A stretch of DNA of 64,000 nucleotides from NCBI GenBank assembly GCA_902594655.1, contig CACJMW010000002.1:38518-102517 (forward strand), given 5' to 3'. Positions 11,837 to 22,111 of this stretch are shown here, in pieces. Within the stretch, counting starts at the first letter, position 1. Every line of letters starts with the position of its first letter. Both the position numbers and the translations under genes were made by a program. Under the pieces are notes generated by a model. That model made no database searches. It was not told the origin of the DNA and was given only the letters and a program-made list of their open reading frames with translations. Source of the DNA: an uncultured Pelagibacteraceae bacterium. GTDB lineage: Bacteria > Pseudomonadota > Alphaproteobacteria > Pelagibacterales > Pelagibacteraceae.

Positions 11837-12337
11837 ATGAAAAAAAACTCCTATTCTTACGCTGAATTAATAAACTGCGGGGAAGGCAAACTATTTGGGG
11901 CAGGAAATGCAAAATTACCGCTCCCTCCGATGCTGATGTTTGACAGAATAACTGAAATTAGTGAAAATAAAGGTGCTTATAAAAAAGGAATAATTAAAGC
12001 TGCATTGGATATTAAAGATGATTTATGGTTTTTTAATTGCCATTTTAAAGAGGATCCTGTTATGCCAGGATGCTTGGGTTTAGATGCTATGTGGCAATTG
12101 GTTGGTTTTTACCTTGGTTGGTTAGGAAACCCCGGAAGAGGAAGAGCGCTTGGTGTTAGTAATGTAAAATTCACTGGTGAAGTTCTTAAAAATGTCAAAA
12201 TCGCTACATATGAGATTGATATGAAAAGAATACTTATTAAAGGAGAAACTACTGTTGGTCTAGCAAATGGTATATTGTCTGCTGATGGAAAAAAAATTTA
12301 TTCAGCAGAAAACTTAAAAGTAGGTTTGTTTAAATAA
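11837..12337 (+). CDS. fabA: 3-hydroxydecanoyl-ACP dehydratase/isomerase
   Basis: [42 protein letters not shown] active-site motif. Confidence 0.96.
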   Translation: MKKNSYSYAELINCGEGKLFGAGNAKLPLPPMLMFDRITEISENKGAYKKGIIKAALDIKDDLWFFNCHFKEDPVMPGCLGLDAMWQLVGFYLGWLGNPGRGRALGVSNVKFTGEVLKNVKIATYEIDMKRILIKGETTVGLANGILSADGKKIYSAENLKVGLFK

Positions 12338-13548
12338 TGAGAAGAGTGGTAATTACAGGACTGGGTATAGTTTCGTGCCTTGGAAATAATCAGGAAGAGG
12401 TAAAACAATCATTATTTACTTCGAAATCTGGAATTTCTTTTTCTGAGGAATATAAAGAACATAATCTTAAAAGTCACGTTCATGGAAAACCAAAGATAAA
12501 ACTTGAAGATCATATTGATAGAAAAACAATTAGATTTATGGGATCTGGATCTGCATATAATTATATTGCAATGAAAGAGGCAATCGAAGACTCTGGTTTA
12601 GAACAAAAAGATGTAAGTAATTTTAAGACTGGAATCGTCATGGGATCTGGGGGTCCTTCAATTGAAAATGTGATTTTAGCAGCCGATAAAACAAGAGCCA
12701 AAACTCCAAAATTGATGGGTCCATTTATAGTGCCAAGAACAATGGCAAGTACAGCGTCAGCAACTCTTGCTGTTCCTTTTAAAATTAAAGGAACAAATTA
12801 TACTATGAGTTCAGCATGTGCTACTAGTGGTCACTGTATAGGAAATTCAATGGAGCTAATTCAAATGGGTAAACAAGATATAGTTTTCGCTGGTGGCAGT
12901 GAAGAAATTCATTGGGCAATGACAGCTATGTTTGATGCTATGACTGCTTTATCATCAAAATATAATGATACCCCAGAAAAAGCATCAAGAGCATACGACA
13001 AAACAAGAGACGGATTTGTAATTGCTGGTGGAGCTGGTGTATTAGTGCTTGAAGAGTACGAAAGAGCTAAGTCTAGAGGAGCAAAAATTTATGCAGAATT
13101 AACAGGCTATGGAGCAACTTCAGATGGTTATGATATGGTAGCTCCATCAGGTGAAGGTGCAATTAGATGTATGAAAATGGCACTTGCAACATCAAAAAAT
13201 AAAATTGATTATTTAAATACACATGGAACTTCAACACCAGTTGGAGATATTACAGAATTAAATGCTGTTGGAGAAACATTTGGAACAGAAGTTCCAAAAA
13301 TTAGTTCAACAAAATCTTTATCTGGACATCCTTTAGGAGCAGCTTCTGTGCATGAAGCAATATATAGCTTAATAATGATGAAAAATAATTTTATTACAGC
13401 ATCAGCAAATATAAGTGATATGGACGAAGATGCTAAGAAATTCCCAATTGTTACACAAACAGAAAAAAATGTTGAACTAAATTCAGTTATGTCAAATAGT
13501 TTTGGCTTTGGTGGTACTAACGCAACTTTAATTTTTGAAAAGGTATAA
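12337..13548 (+). CDS. fabB: 3-oxoacyl-ACP synthase I
   Basis: [27 protein letters not shown] catalytic Cys, [31 protein letters not shown]. Confidence 0.96.
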   Translation: MRRVVITGLGIVSCLGNNQEEVKQSLFTSKSGISFSEEYKEHNLKSHVHGKPKIKLEDHIDRKTIRFMGSGSAYNYIAMKEAIEDSGLEQKDVSNFKTGIVMGSGGPSIENVILAADKTRAKTPKLMGPFIVPRTMASTASATLAVPFKIKGTNYTMSSACATSGHCIGNSMELIQMGKQDIVFAGGSEEIHWAMTAMFDAMTALSSKYNDTPEKASRAYDKTRDGFVIAGGAGVLVLEEYERAKSRGAKIYAELTGYGATSDGYDMVAPSGEGAIRCMKMALATSKNKIDYLNTHGTSTPVGDITELNAVGETFGTEVPKISSTKSLSGHPLGAASVHEAIYSLIMMKNNFITASANISDMDEDAKKFPIVTQTEKNVELNSVMSNSFGFGGTNATLIFEKV

Positions 13549-14337
13549 ATGATGAACTTGATGAAAGGTAAAAAAGGTTTAATCATGGGGGTAGCAAACG
13601 AAAGATCTATTGCCTGGGGTATTTCTCAAAAATTAGCAGAAGCTGGTGCGGAACTTGCATTCACATATTTAGGTGATGCTTTAAAAAAGAGGGTTGTCCC
13701 ATTAGCAGAAAAATTGAATTCAAAAGTTACATTTAGTTGTGATGTAGAAAAAAAAGAGGATGTAGTTAAATTATTTGAAGATATAAAGTCTAGCTGGGGT
13801 GAAATAGATTTTGTTGTTCATGCAATTGCGTTTTCAGATAAATCTGAACTTTCAGGAGAATATTTAAATACTACAAGGGAAAACTTTTTAAGAAGTATGT
13901 TAATTTCTTGCTTTTCATTTACAGAAGTTGCAAGGGAAGCAGCAAAAATAATGAGGAAAAATGGGAGTATGATTACTCTTACGTATGAATCTACGAAAGC
14001 AATTCCAAACTATAATGTTATGGGAGTTTGCAAATCTGCATTAGAAGCGAGTGTGAAATATCTTGCGAGAGACTTGGGCACTAATCAAATCAGAGTTAAT
14101 GCTATAAGTGCAGGACCAATAAAAACATTAGCTGCATCAGCTATTGGAGACGCAAAATTTTTATATAAATGGAATGAAGATCACTCTTTCTTAAAAAGAA
14201 ATGTAGATATCCACGACGTTGGAAATTCTGCTTTGTACCTATTAAGTGACCTTGCGGGTGGAGTTACCGGGGAAATTCACTACGTGGACGCAGGTTACAA
14301 TAAAGTAGGTATGCCAGATCCAAAAAATATCACTTAA
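13549..14337 (+). CDS. fabI: Enoyl-ACP reductase (NADH)
   Basis: GLIMGVANERSIAWGIS, SAGPIKTLAASAIGD; SDR fold FabI motifs. Confidence 0.96.
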   Translation: MMNLMKGKKGLIMGVANERSIAWGISQKLAEAGAELAFTYLGDALKKRVVPLAEKLNSKVTFSCDVEKKEDVVKLFEDIKSSWGEIDFVVHAIAFSDKSELSGEYLNTTRENFLRSMLISCFSFTEVAREAAKIMRKNGSMITLTYESTKAIPNYNVMGVCKSALEASVKYLARDLGTNQIRVNAISAGPIKTLAASAIGDAKFLYKWNEDHSFLKRNVDIHDVGNSALYLLSDLAGGVTGEIHYVDAGYNKVGMPDPKNIT

Positions 14338-14339
14338 AT

Positions 14340-14450
14340 ATGTCTAAAAGATATAGCGGTAAATCATTTAAAGATTCTAGCGTAATGAAAAAAGCTAAAC
14401 TTTCTTTAAAGGAAAAAAGGAAATTAAAGAGAGAAAAGAGAAAAAAATAA
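14340..14450 (+). CDS. Small highly basic protein of unknown function
   Basis: 36-codon ORF, 2 nt after fabI stop: MSKRYSGKSFKDSSVMKKAKLSLKEKRKLKREKRKK*; absent from supplied ORF track (short). Confidence 0.45.
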   Translation: MSKRYSGKSFKDSSVMKKAKLSLKEKRKLKREKRKK

Positions 14451-14462
14451 GGGGCGTTCTGT
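14446..14462 (+). repeat. 17-bp direct repeat, left copy
   Basis: AATAAGGGGCGTTCTGT, identical to 15584-15600. Confidence 0.9.
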
Positions 14463-14508
14463 GTCCCCCGAGAACCAAATCATACCAAAATACCTAGGTT
14501 ATTGGAAT

Positions 14509-14574
14509 ACTTCATTGAAGACTTCATTGAGAGTTTGACCTTTTTTCAAAAACCCTGTTTCTAGACTTCATTGA
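14509..14574 (+). repeat. ACTTCATTGA iteron cluster, left (3 copies)
   Basis: ACTTCATTGA at 14509-14518, 14521-14530, 14565-14574. Confidence 0.85.
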
Positions 14575-14589
14575 GAATTGGGGTAAAAT

Positions 14590-15441
14590 TTGAATATGAA
14601 AAAAATAATAAGAATTAGTGAGCATGAGCACTATGAGGGTGAAGTCAAAGATGGAGACATACCTCATGGTCAAGGCATTCTTATAGATGAAAAAAGAAAA
14701 GTTAAGCATGAAGGAACTTTTAAAGATGGTTTTCGTGATGGACTTGCTACAGCAACCACTATTGATAAACAAGGAAACGAGATAAGACTTACAGGTATTT
14801 TTAACAAAGATAAATTCGGACCAGATTATGGTTTTTACGAATTACCAAATAATGAATTATATGAAGGTGAATTAAAAGATATGAATTTCCATGGAAAAGG
14901 AAAATATAGATTTTCAAATGGAATGATAAAGGAGGGAATATTTGAAAAAGGTGAAATTAAAAATGTAACTAAAGAATATCCCTTCATAGAATTTGCAGAA
15001 AAATATTTCAATATATTTTTAAAAGAAACTAAACCAAAATTAAAAAATGATGGCGAGTGGATTTTTACTAGTCACCCCTCTAACGAATATCAAAAACTAG
15101 TTAGAGAAAATTATTTTTTAAAAGATTTTATAAGGGAAATAATCCAAGATAACTGTAAGTCCTTATTAGTTGCATTAGAAAAATTTAACATAAAATATGA
15201 TTACAGTTTTGACACAAATCAATCTACAAATATTAATAAAATAACTTATGAAGATGGATCAAAATATAGTGGTGGAATGATCGATAATAAAAAGCATGGT
15301 CAAGGAACCATAATATTTGCGAATGGAGATAAATTTGTAGGTGAGTGGAAAAATGACAAAATGAATGGTAGAGGAACTTTAATATTATCAAATGGAGAAG
15401 AAAAAGTTGGTCTTTGGAAAGATGGCGAACTTGTTGAGTAA
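14590..15441 (+). CDS. MORN-repeat protein
   Basis: Repeated YEGEVKDG..HGQG / YEGELKDMNFHGKGKYRFSNG / YSGGMIDNKKHGQGTIIFANGDKFVGEWKNDKMNGRGTLILSNGE; MORN blocks at both ends with a non-MORN centre. Confidence 0.85.
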   Translation: MNMKKIIRISEHEHYEGEVKDGDIPHGQGILIDEKRKVKHEGTFKDGFRDGLATATTIDKQGNEIRLTGIFNKDKFGPDYGFYELPNNELYEGELKDMNFHGKGKYRFSNGMIKEGIFEKGEIKNVTKEYPFIEFAEKYFNIFLKETKPKLKNDGEWIFTSHPSNEYQKLVRENYFLKDFIREIIQDNCKSLLVALEKFNIKYDYSFDTNQSTNINKITYEDGSKYSGGMIDNKKHGQGTIIFANGDKFVGEWKNDKMNGRGTLILSNGEEKVGLWKDGELVE

Positions 15442-15510
15442 ATATTAATTTACTTTTTTATAAATCTTATAGATGCATCTACGCGTATAACGGTCAAATA
15501 TTGTTTTCAA

Positions 15511-15543
15511 ACTTCATTGAAACTTCATTGAACCTTCATTGAA
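15511..15543 (+). repeat. (A)CTTCATTGA iteron cluster, right (3 copies at 11-bp spacing)
   Basis: acttcattgaaacttcattgaaccttcattgaa; three TTCATTGAA cores at 15513, 15524, 15535. Confidence 0.85.
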
Positions 15544-15583
15544 TTTTATTTTTAGAAAATTAGTGTGGATAAGGGAATCCTTT

Positions 15584-15600
15584 AATAAGGGGCGTTCTGT
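15584..15600 (+). repeat. 17-bp direct repeat, right copy
   Basis: AATAAGGGGCGTTCTGT, identical to 14446-14462. Confidence 0.9.
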
Positions 15601-15614
15601 TGCCAGGTGCCCCT
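15588..15614 (-). terminator. Putative pnp terminator hairpin
   Basis: Minus strand AGGGGCacctggcaacagaacGCCCCTTATT directly after the pnp stop; 6-bp GC-rich stem. Confidence 0.55.
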
Positions 15615-15626
15615 CCTAAATTTTGA

Positions 15627-17699
15627 TTATACTGCTGCTTGTTTAATTGAGAGTTTAACTTTTCCTCTGTCAAATCCGATAACTTTCACTTTAACTTCGT
15701 CACCTTCTTTAACAACATCAGTTACTTTGGCCACTCTTTTATCAGCAAGTTCAGAAATGTGAACAAGCCCATCCTGCTTTCCTAAGAAATTTACAAATGC
15801 TCCAAACTCCATAATTTTCATTACTTTACCATTATAAATTTTGTTCATTTCTGGTTTTGCAGTTAAATCTTTGATCATTTGCATTGCTTTATTTCTAGCC
15901 TCTTCATCAGGTGCAGCAACAGTCACTACTCCTTCATCATTGATATCAACTTTGGCTCCAGAAAGTTCAACAATTTCTCTAATTGTTGCTCCTCCTTTTC
16001 CAATAACAGTCGCAATATCCTTTTTATCTACTGATATTTTTTCCATTTTTGGAGTATGTTTACCAACGCTATCTCTAGATTTCGCAAGAGCTTTGTTCAT
16101 TTCACCTAAAATATGAATTCTTCCATCCTTAGCTTGATTTAATGCCTGTTCCATAATTTCAAATGTAATACCTGTTATTTTAATATCCATTTGAAGAGAT
16201 GTTATTCCATCTTTAGTTCCAGCAACTTTAAAGTCCATATCGCCTAAATGATCTTCATCTCCAAGGATATCTGATAAAACACTGAAATCATCACCTTCTT
16301 TAATCAAACCCATCGCAATACCTGCAACAGGTTCTTTTATTGGAACACCTGCATCCATTAATGCTAGTGATGTTCCACAAACTGTTGCCATTGATGAAGA
16401 ACCATTTGATTCAGTAATTTCTGAAACTATTCTAAATGTATAAGGAAATGTTTCTTTTGATGGCAAAGATGAGTTTATTGCTCTCCATGCAAGCTTTCCA
16501 TGTCCTATTTCTCTTCTACCAGTTCCAATTCTCCCAGTTTCCCCTACTGAAAAAGGTGGAAAATTATAATGAAGCATGAATCTTTCTTTCTGTAAACCGT
16601 CTAAACTTTCAATTTTTTGTTCATCATCTGAAGTTCCAAGAGTAGTTGTTACAATTGCTTGTGTTTCTCCTCTTGTAAATAATGCCGAGCCATGAACTCT
16701 AGGTAGAATTCCAACTTCACACATAATTGGCCTTACATCTAACAGTCCTCTTCCATCTATACGTTTTTTGTTCTTAAGAATATCAGTTCTTACAATTGTT
16801 TTTTCTAATTTTTTTAATTCAGAATTAACATCTAAATCTGTAATTTCCTGATTCTCCTCATAAAGTTTTTTAGCTTTATCTGTAATCTCTGAGATCATGT
16901 TTGATCTTTCTTGTTTATCTATTGTCGAGAAAGCTTTCTTAAGATCTGATGTAAACTCAGTTTCTAATTTCTTTTTTACTTCAGAAACATCTTTTTTTTC
17001 AATAATCCATTCAGATTTTTTACATTCTTTTGCTAAATCCTCTATCATTTTTATCACAGGAACAAATCCTTCATGACCAAATTTCACTGCATTAAGCATT
17101 TCCTCTTCGGTCAAACCATTTGCTTCAGACTCTACCATAAGAACTGCATCTTTAGTTCCTGCCACTACTAGGTCTAATTTTGAATTTTTAAGCTCTACTT
17201 TAGAAGGGTTTAAAACATACTTTCCATCAATAAATCCAACTCTTGATGCTCCTACAGGTCCAAGGAATGGCATTCCTGAGATTGCCAAAGCTGCTGATGA
17301 AGCAATAATTGATAAAATATCTGCCTCATTTTCTTTGTCATAAGAAATTACTGTTGGAAGTACTTGCACTTCATTTTTAAATTCATCTGGAAACAAGGGT
17401 CTAATAGGTCTATCAATCAATCTAGAGATTAATGTTTCGCTCTCAGTTGGTCTTGCTTCTCTTTTAAAATAACCTCCAGGAATTTTTCCTGCAGCATAAT
17501 ATTTTTCTTGATAATTTACTGACAAAGGAAAGTAATCCACATCTGGATTTACTTTTTTTGCTCCTACAGCAGTAGCCAATACTACTGTTTCACCACACTG
17601 TGCAATAATCGCACCATCGGCCTGTCTCGCAATTTTTCCTGTTTCTAAACTTATCTTTTTTCCAGCTACTTCAATTTCTTTCTTTACTATTTTAAACAT
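15627..17699 (-). CDS. pnp: Polyribonucleotide nucleotidyltransferase
   Basis: [14 protein letters not shown]-like motif ([17 protein letters not shown]), KH and S1 domains at C-terminus; 690 aa. Confidence 0.97.
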   Translation of the reverse strand: MFKIVKKEIEVAGKKISLETGKIARQADGAIIAQCGETVVLATAVGAKKVNPDVDYFPLSVNYQEKYYAAGKIPGGYFKREARPTESETLISRLIDRPIRPLFPDEFKNEVQVLPTVISYDKENEADILSIIASSAALAISGMPFLGPVGASRVGFIDGKYVLNPSKVELKNSKLDLVVAGTKDAVLMVESEANGLTEEEMLNAVKFGHEGFVPVIKMIEDLAKECKKSEWIIEKKDVSEVKKKLETEFTSDLKKAFSTIDKQERSNMISEITDKAKKLYEENQEITDLDVNSELKKLEKTIVRTDILKNKKRIDGRGLLDVRPIMCEVGILPRVHGSALFTRGETQAIVTTTLGTSDDEQKIESLDGLQKERFMLHYNFPPFSVGETGRIGTGRREIGHGKLAWRAINSSLPSKETFPYTFRIVSEITESNGSSSMATVCGTSLALMDAGVPIKEPVAGIAMGLIKEGDDFSVLSDILGDEDHLGDMDFKVAGTKDGITSLQMDIKITGITFEIMEQALNQAKDGRIHILGEMNKALAKSRDSVGKHTPKMEKISVDKKDIATVIGKGGATIREIVELSGAKVDINDEGVVTVAAPDEEARNKAMQMIKDLTAKPEMNKIYNGKVMKIMEFGAFVNFLGKQDGLVHISELADKRVAKVTDVVKEGDEVKVKVIGFDRGKVKLSIKQAAV

Positions 17700-17948
17700 T
17701 TATTTCCTTAAATTTAATTTCGAAATTACTTCTTTATATGTTTCCATCTTATTTTTTTTCAAATAATCTAATAATTTCTTACGTTTATTTACTGCTTTAA
17801 TCAATCCAACTGATGAGTGTTTATCTTTTTTAAATTTTTTTATATGTTCTGATAAATTCTCAATTTTAGCTGTTAATTGTGATATCTGCATCTCTGATGA
17901 TCCAGTATCCTTACTATGTCTTGCTATATCTTTCATTTTTTTCTCCAT
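17700..17948 (-). CDS. rpsO: 30S ribosomal protein S15
   Basis: DTGSSEMQISQLTAKIENLSEHIKKFKKDKHSSVGLIKAVNKRKKLLDYLKK. Confidence 0.95.
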   Translation of the reverse strand: MEKKMKDIARHSKDTGSSEMQISQLTAKIENLSEHIKKFKKDKHSSVGLIKAVNKRKKLLDYLKKNKMETYKEVISKLNLRK

Positions 17949-17954
17949 ATTTTT

Positions 17955-18320
17955 TTATTTTTGTGTTTGCCTAATTAAATTTTCAATTTTTTCAGCATAA
18001 TCAAATGAATCATCATTAACAAAAATTAACTTTGGTAGAAATTTAACCATTATTTTTTTTGATAATACTTTTCTGATAACAAATGAAAATTCTTTTAATT
18101 TTTCAATAATTATTTCTTTATCTTTTCCTCCAAGTGGAATTACATAAATTTTTGCAGTCTTTAGATCTGGGCTCATTCTTACTTCAGTTACAGTAATAGA
18201 TTTAGTATCTAAATCAGAAATTTTAGTTTCTTCCTTTAAAAAAACCATACTTAATGCTTGTTTAAGCATTTCTCCTACTCTTAATTGTCTTTGTGATACC
18301 GGTTTTCCTAATTTACTCAT
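17955..18320 (-). CDS. rbfA: Ribosome-binding factor A
   Basis: SQRQLRVGEMLKQALSMVFLKE, ITVTEVRMSPDLKTAKIYVIPLG; operon position after infB. Confidence 0.92.
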   Translation of the reverse strand: MSKLGKPVSQRQLRVGEMLKQALSMVFLKEETKISDLDTKSITVTEVRMSPDLKTAKIYVIPLGGKDKEIIIEKLKEFSFVIRKVLSKKIMVKFLPKLIFVNDDSFDYAEKIENLIRQTQK

Positions 18321-20536
18321 GAAGTTATTTGTCTTTCTATAGTTTTTGATTTATAGACTTCAATAATATCTTTAATTTGAAAATCATTAAAGTCTTTAAC
18401 TGATATTCCGCATTCTAAGCCTGCATTAACTTGTTTAACCTGATTTTTTTCCCTAAATATTGAACCAACCTTTCCGTTAAATACTATTGATCCATCTCTA
18501 ATTATTCTAGCATTTGAGTCTTGGTTTATCTCGCCGTTTAAAACCTTAGATCCTGCAACTTTGCCTACTTTAGAAACTTTGAATATATCTAATACTTCAG
18601 CTGTACCTGTAATTTCCTCGTTGATTTCTGGGGCTAATAATCCAGACATTCTTTTTTTTATATAATCAATTAATTCATAAATTATATTAAATGACTCTAT
18701 CTTTATGCTTTCTTTTTCTGCCAATTTTTTGGCTTCCTTACTGGGTTTTACATTAAAAGCAATTACCAAAGCATCTGAAGCTTTTGCAAGGGTTATGTCT
18801 GTTTCGGTCACCATTCCAATATCAGCAAGTAGTATTTTTGTTTTTACTTCGTCGTGTTTTATGTTTGTTATCGCAAATTTGATTGCTTCTGAAGACCCGT
18901 GAACATCAGATTTAATAATAATATTTAATTCCTCAGAAGTTTTTTGACTGAATGCATCATCTTTTTTTGCAAAACTTAAAGTTTTTGTCCCCTCTTTAGC
19001 CTCATTTACTCTCGCTTCAGACAAATTTTTTGCTTCTTTTTCCGATGATAGTACTAAAAAATCATCTCCTGCATTTGATGCTCCATTTATACCTAATACC
19101 TCAATTGGAGTAGCTGGATCAGCAACCTCTATACTCTTTCCTTGATCATTAATTATTGCTCTAACTTTTCCCCATTTTTTTCCACTTACAAAATAATCTC
19201 CTTTTTTTAAATTGCCCGAGGTAACTACAATATTTACAACAGGACCTCTGCCAATATCAATTTTAGACTCTAGAACTATACCTTTTGCCTCAGATTCAAA
19301 TTCTGTTTTTAGATCTAAAAGTTCTGCCTGAAGGAGAATTGACTCTATTAATTTATTCAAATTTTCTTTTGTTTTTGTTGAAATTTCTATCATTAATGTA
19401 TCACCAGATAAATCTTCAGCAATTAATTCGTGTTCTAATAATTGATTTTTTATTTTTTGAGGATCCGCCTCTGGAAGATCACATTTATTTATAGCTACTA
19501 CAATTGGTACCTTTGCTGCTTTTGCATGTTTAATTGACTCAATTGTTTGAGGTTTAACCCCATCATCTGCTGCAACAACCAATACTACTATATCTGTTAG
19601 TTTTGATCCTCTTGCCCTCATTTCAGTAAATGCAGCATGACCCGGTGTATCGATAAAAGTTATTTTTTTTTCATCTTTAGTTATTTGATAAGCTCCAACA
19701 TGTTGTGTAATGCCTCCATGTTCACCTTCTACAACATTTGCTTTTCTTAAAACATCTAGTAAGGAAGTTTTTCCATGATCTACGTGCCCCATCACTGTAA
19801 CTATAGGTGGCCTTGATTTTAAGTTCTCGTTCTTTGTCTCTTTAATTTTTTTGATTATGTCTTCTGCTTTCTCTTCCTTAATAGGATTATGTCCAAATTC
19901 TTTAACTAAATACTCTGCGATATCACTATCTATTGCATGATTTATTGTAGCTTTAACACCCATTGATAATAGGTGTTTAATTAGATTACTTGATTGCTCA
20001 CTCATCCTATTTGCTAATTCTCTGATTGTGATAGTTTCCGGTATCGAAACTTCTCTTTTAACAGGTTTATATTCTTGTTTATCAACCTTTATTTGTTCTC
20101 TGCTCTCTTTTTGTCTTGCTCTCCGTATCGAAGCTAAACTTCTACCTCTTATTTCTACCCCATCTTCATCGCTGAGGGCTCTTGAAATTGTAAGTTTAAG
20201 TTCTCTTTTTTTTATATTACCTTTATCTTTATTTTCCTTTGGTGCTTCACCTTTCAATCTTTTTGTTGCTCTTTGTTCAGCAAGTTTCCTTTTTTCAAAA
20301 TCAGAGATGTCTTTTTTTGGAAAGAAAGATGCAGAAGTTTTCTTTATTAAAATATTTGACCCTGGTTTATTAAAGCTATCCCTTGAAGAAGATGATTTAA
20401 AAAATTTTTTCTTTTGAAAAGATTTATTATTTTTAATTATAACTGTGTTTTTTGCTTTTGATTTTGCTTGCTCTATATTAGTTATAGTTTTTTTTGCGTT
20501 TCCAGATATTGAAAGTTTTAATTTTTTTTTGTCCAT
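18317..20536 (-). CDS. infB: Translation initiation factor IF-2
   Basis: VTVMGHVDHGKTSLLD, DTPGHAAFTEMRARG, NKCDLP GTPase motifs. Confidence 0.97.
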   Translation of the reverse strand: MDKKKLKLSISGNAKKTITNIEQAKSKAKNTVIIKNNKSFQKKKFFKSSSSRDSFNKPGSNILIKKTSASFFPKKDISDFEKRKLAEQRATKRLKGEAPKENKDKGNIKKRELKLTISRALSDEDGVEIRGRSLASIRRARQKESREQIKVDKQEYKPVKREVSIPETITIRELANRMSEQSSNLIKHLLSMGVKATINHAIDSDIAEYLVKEFGHNPIKEEKAEDIIKKIKETKNENLKSRPPIVTVMGHVDHGKTSLLDVLRKANVVEGEHGGITQHVGAYQITKDEKKITFIDTPGHAAFTEMRARGSKLTDIVVLVVAADDGVKPQTIESIKHAKAAKVPIVVAINKCDLPEADPQKIKNQLLEHELIAEDLSGDTLMIEISTKTKENLNKLIESILLQAELLDLKTEFESEAKGIVLESKIDIGRGPVVNIVVTSGNLKKGDYFVSGKKWGKVRAIINDQGKSIEVADPATPIEVLGINGASNAGDDFLVLSSEKEAKNLSEARVNEAKEGTKTLSFAKKDDAFSQKTSEELNIIIKSDVHGSSEAIKFAITNIKHDEVKTKILLADIGMVTETDITLAKASDALVIAFNVKPSKEAKKLAEKESIKIESFNIIYELIDYIKKRMSGLLAPEINEEITGTAEVLDIFKVSKVGKVAGSKVLNGEINQDSNARIIRDGSIVFNGKVGSIFREKNQVKQVNAGLECGISVKDFNDFQIKDIIEVYKSKTIERQITS

Positions 20537-20546
20537 AAGTCATCTC

Positions 20547-22100
20547 TCAATCTTTGTAAACTATGTTTCTTGCTTGCATAATTAAATTATCTGCTTCCTC
20601 TCTAGTCAGAGCAAAGTCCTCTAAAAAACCTTTTATTTTTACTTTTTCGCCATTTACAACATCATAAGTTCCAGTTAACTCATCAGATGCAAGATCTGCA
20701 AAGTCAACTAAAGTTAAAATTTTTTGTTCTCCTAAGGTCACCAGCATACCAGGCGTTAATCCTGGAAGATTTATTAGATCACTATCAAGACCTAAACTCT
20801 TAACTCTATTTGAAATTTCCTCCTGATCCTTTTGATAAAACTCCTCTGCTCTTTCAATTAATTCCTTTGCGGTTTCCTCTTCTATACCTTCAATTTTAGT
20901 TAAACTTTCCGTTTTACTATCCTTAATATCTTCTATCGAAGAAAAACCTTCAGCGACAAGTAGTTGGCCTAGAGTTTCATCTAATTCTAAATTTTTGACA
21001 AAATTATCTGTCTTTTCTTTAAATTCTATTTGCCTTCTTTCGGAATCCTCTTGATCTGTTAGAATGTTAATTTCATGACTTAACAATTTTGTTGCTAATC
21101 TGACGTTTTGTCCTCTTCTTCCAATTGCTTTACTTAAATTTTCATCTGTTAATATAACATCTATCTTTTTTTGGTTGTTATCAATATTCACTCTAAGTAT
21201 TTCTGCAGGTGACAAAGCGCTCGCTGCTACAATAGCTAAATCCTCTGACCAGTTTACTATATCAATTTTTTCTCCCTGAAGCTCATTTACTACAGCCTGA
21301 ACCCTACTACCACGCATACCTACACATGCACCTACTGGGTCTAAGGAATTATCTTTAGCTTTTACACATATTTTTGCTCTGCTACCTGGATCTCTTGCAG
21401 ACGAAATTATTTCTATTAAACCATCATAAATTTCTGGAACTTCTAATATAAATAATTTTTCCATAAATTTGGGGTGGGCTCTTGAAAGGAAAATTTGTTG
21501 TCCTCTTTGTTCTCTTCTTACATCTAAACAATATGCTTTTACTCTATCTCCCGCTTTAATATTTTCTCTAGGTATCATTTCATTTTTCTGTATGATCCCT
21601 TCTGCTTTACCAAGATCTACAATTACATTCCCAAATTCTAATCTTTTTACAATACCACTTAAAATAGTATCTTTTTTTTCAATAAAATCGTTAAATTGTC
21701 TATCTCTTTCTGCCTCTCGAACATTAAAACTAATAACTTGTTTGGCTGTTTGTGCAGCAATTCTTCCAAAATCGAATGATGGCAATACTTGAAGTATTTC
21801 CTCACCAACTTTTTTTTCTTTATTCTTTTCATCTATGTTAACAGCTTGCTCTTGGCTAATTTCGGTATTTGGATTCTCTGGATTTTCTGCAATTATCAAT
21901 TTTCTAAAAATTTCAATATCACCGTTGTCTCGATTGATATTTACAACAATTTCATTTTCTGATCCAAACTTGGATCTTGCAGCTTTTGCTATACCTGTTT
22001 CCATAGAATTAATTATTAGTTCTTTATCTATTGATTTTTCTAAAGCTACAGCTTCAGCTATTCTAAGTAATTCTAATTTATCCGCTCTTCTATTTAACAT
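20547..22100 (-). CDS. nusA: Transcription termination/antitermination protein NusA
   Basis: S1/KH motifs (GACVGMRGSRVQAVVNELQGEKIDIV, AIGRRGQNVRLA); start set to ATG 22100 (MLNRRADKLELLRIAEAVALEK) preceded by GGAGA; the ORF track extends to 22151. Confidence 0.95.
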   Translation of the reverse strand: MLNRRADKLELLRIAEAVALEKSIDKELIINSMETGIAKAARSKFGSENEIVVNINRDNGDIEIFRKLIIAENPENPNTEISQEQAVNIDEKNKEKKVGEEILQVLPSFDFGRIAAQTAKQVISFNVREAERDRQFNDFIEKKDTILSGIVKRLEFGNVIVDLGKAEGIIQKNEMIPRENIKAGDRVKAYCLDVRREQRGQQIFLSRAHPKFMEKLFILEVPEIYDGLIEIISSARDPGSRAKICVKAKDNSLDPVGACVGMRGSRVQAVVNELQGEKIDIVNWSEDLAIVAASALSPAEILRVNIDNNQKKIDVILTDENLSKAIGRRGQNVRLATKLLSHEINILTDQEDSERRQIEFKEKTDNFVKNLELDETLGQLLVAEGFSSIEDIKDSKTESLTKIEGIEEETAKELIERAEEFYQKDQEEISNRVKSLGLDSDLINLPGLTPGMLVTLGEQKILTLVDFADLASDELTGTYDVVNGEKVKIKGFLEDFALTREEADNLIMQARNIVYKD

Positions 22101-22111
22101 TTGATTTCTCC

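Noticed and set aside
13209-13586. Minus-strand 125-aa ORF
   Set aside because: Antisense to fabB/fabI junction.
14524-14772. Minus-strand 82-aa ORF across the iterons and MORN start
   Set aside because: Overlaps MORN gene and repeats; no plausible RBS or domain; antisense artefact.
20028-20417. Plus-strand 129-aa ORF
   Set aside because: Antisense to the low-complexity N-terminus of infB.
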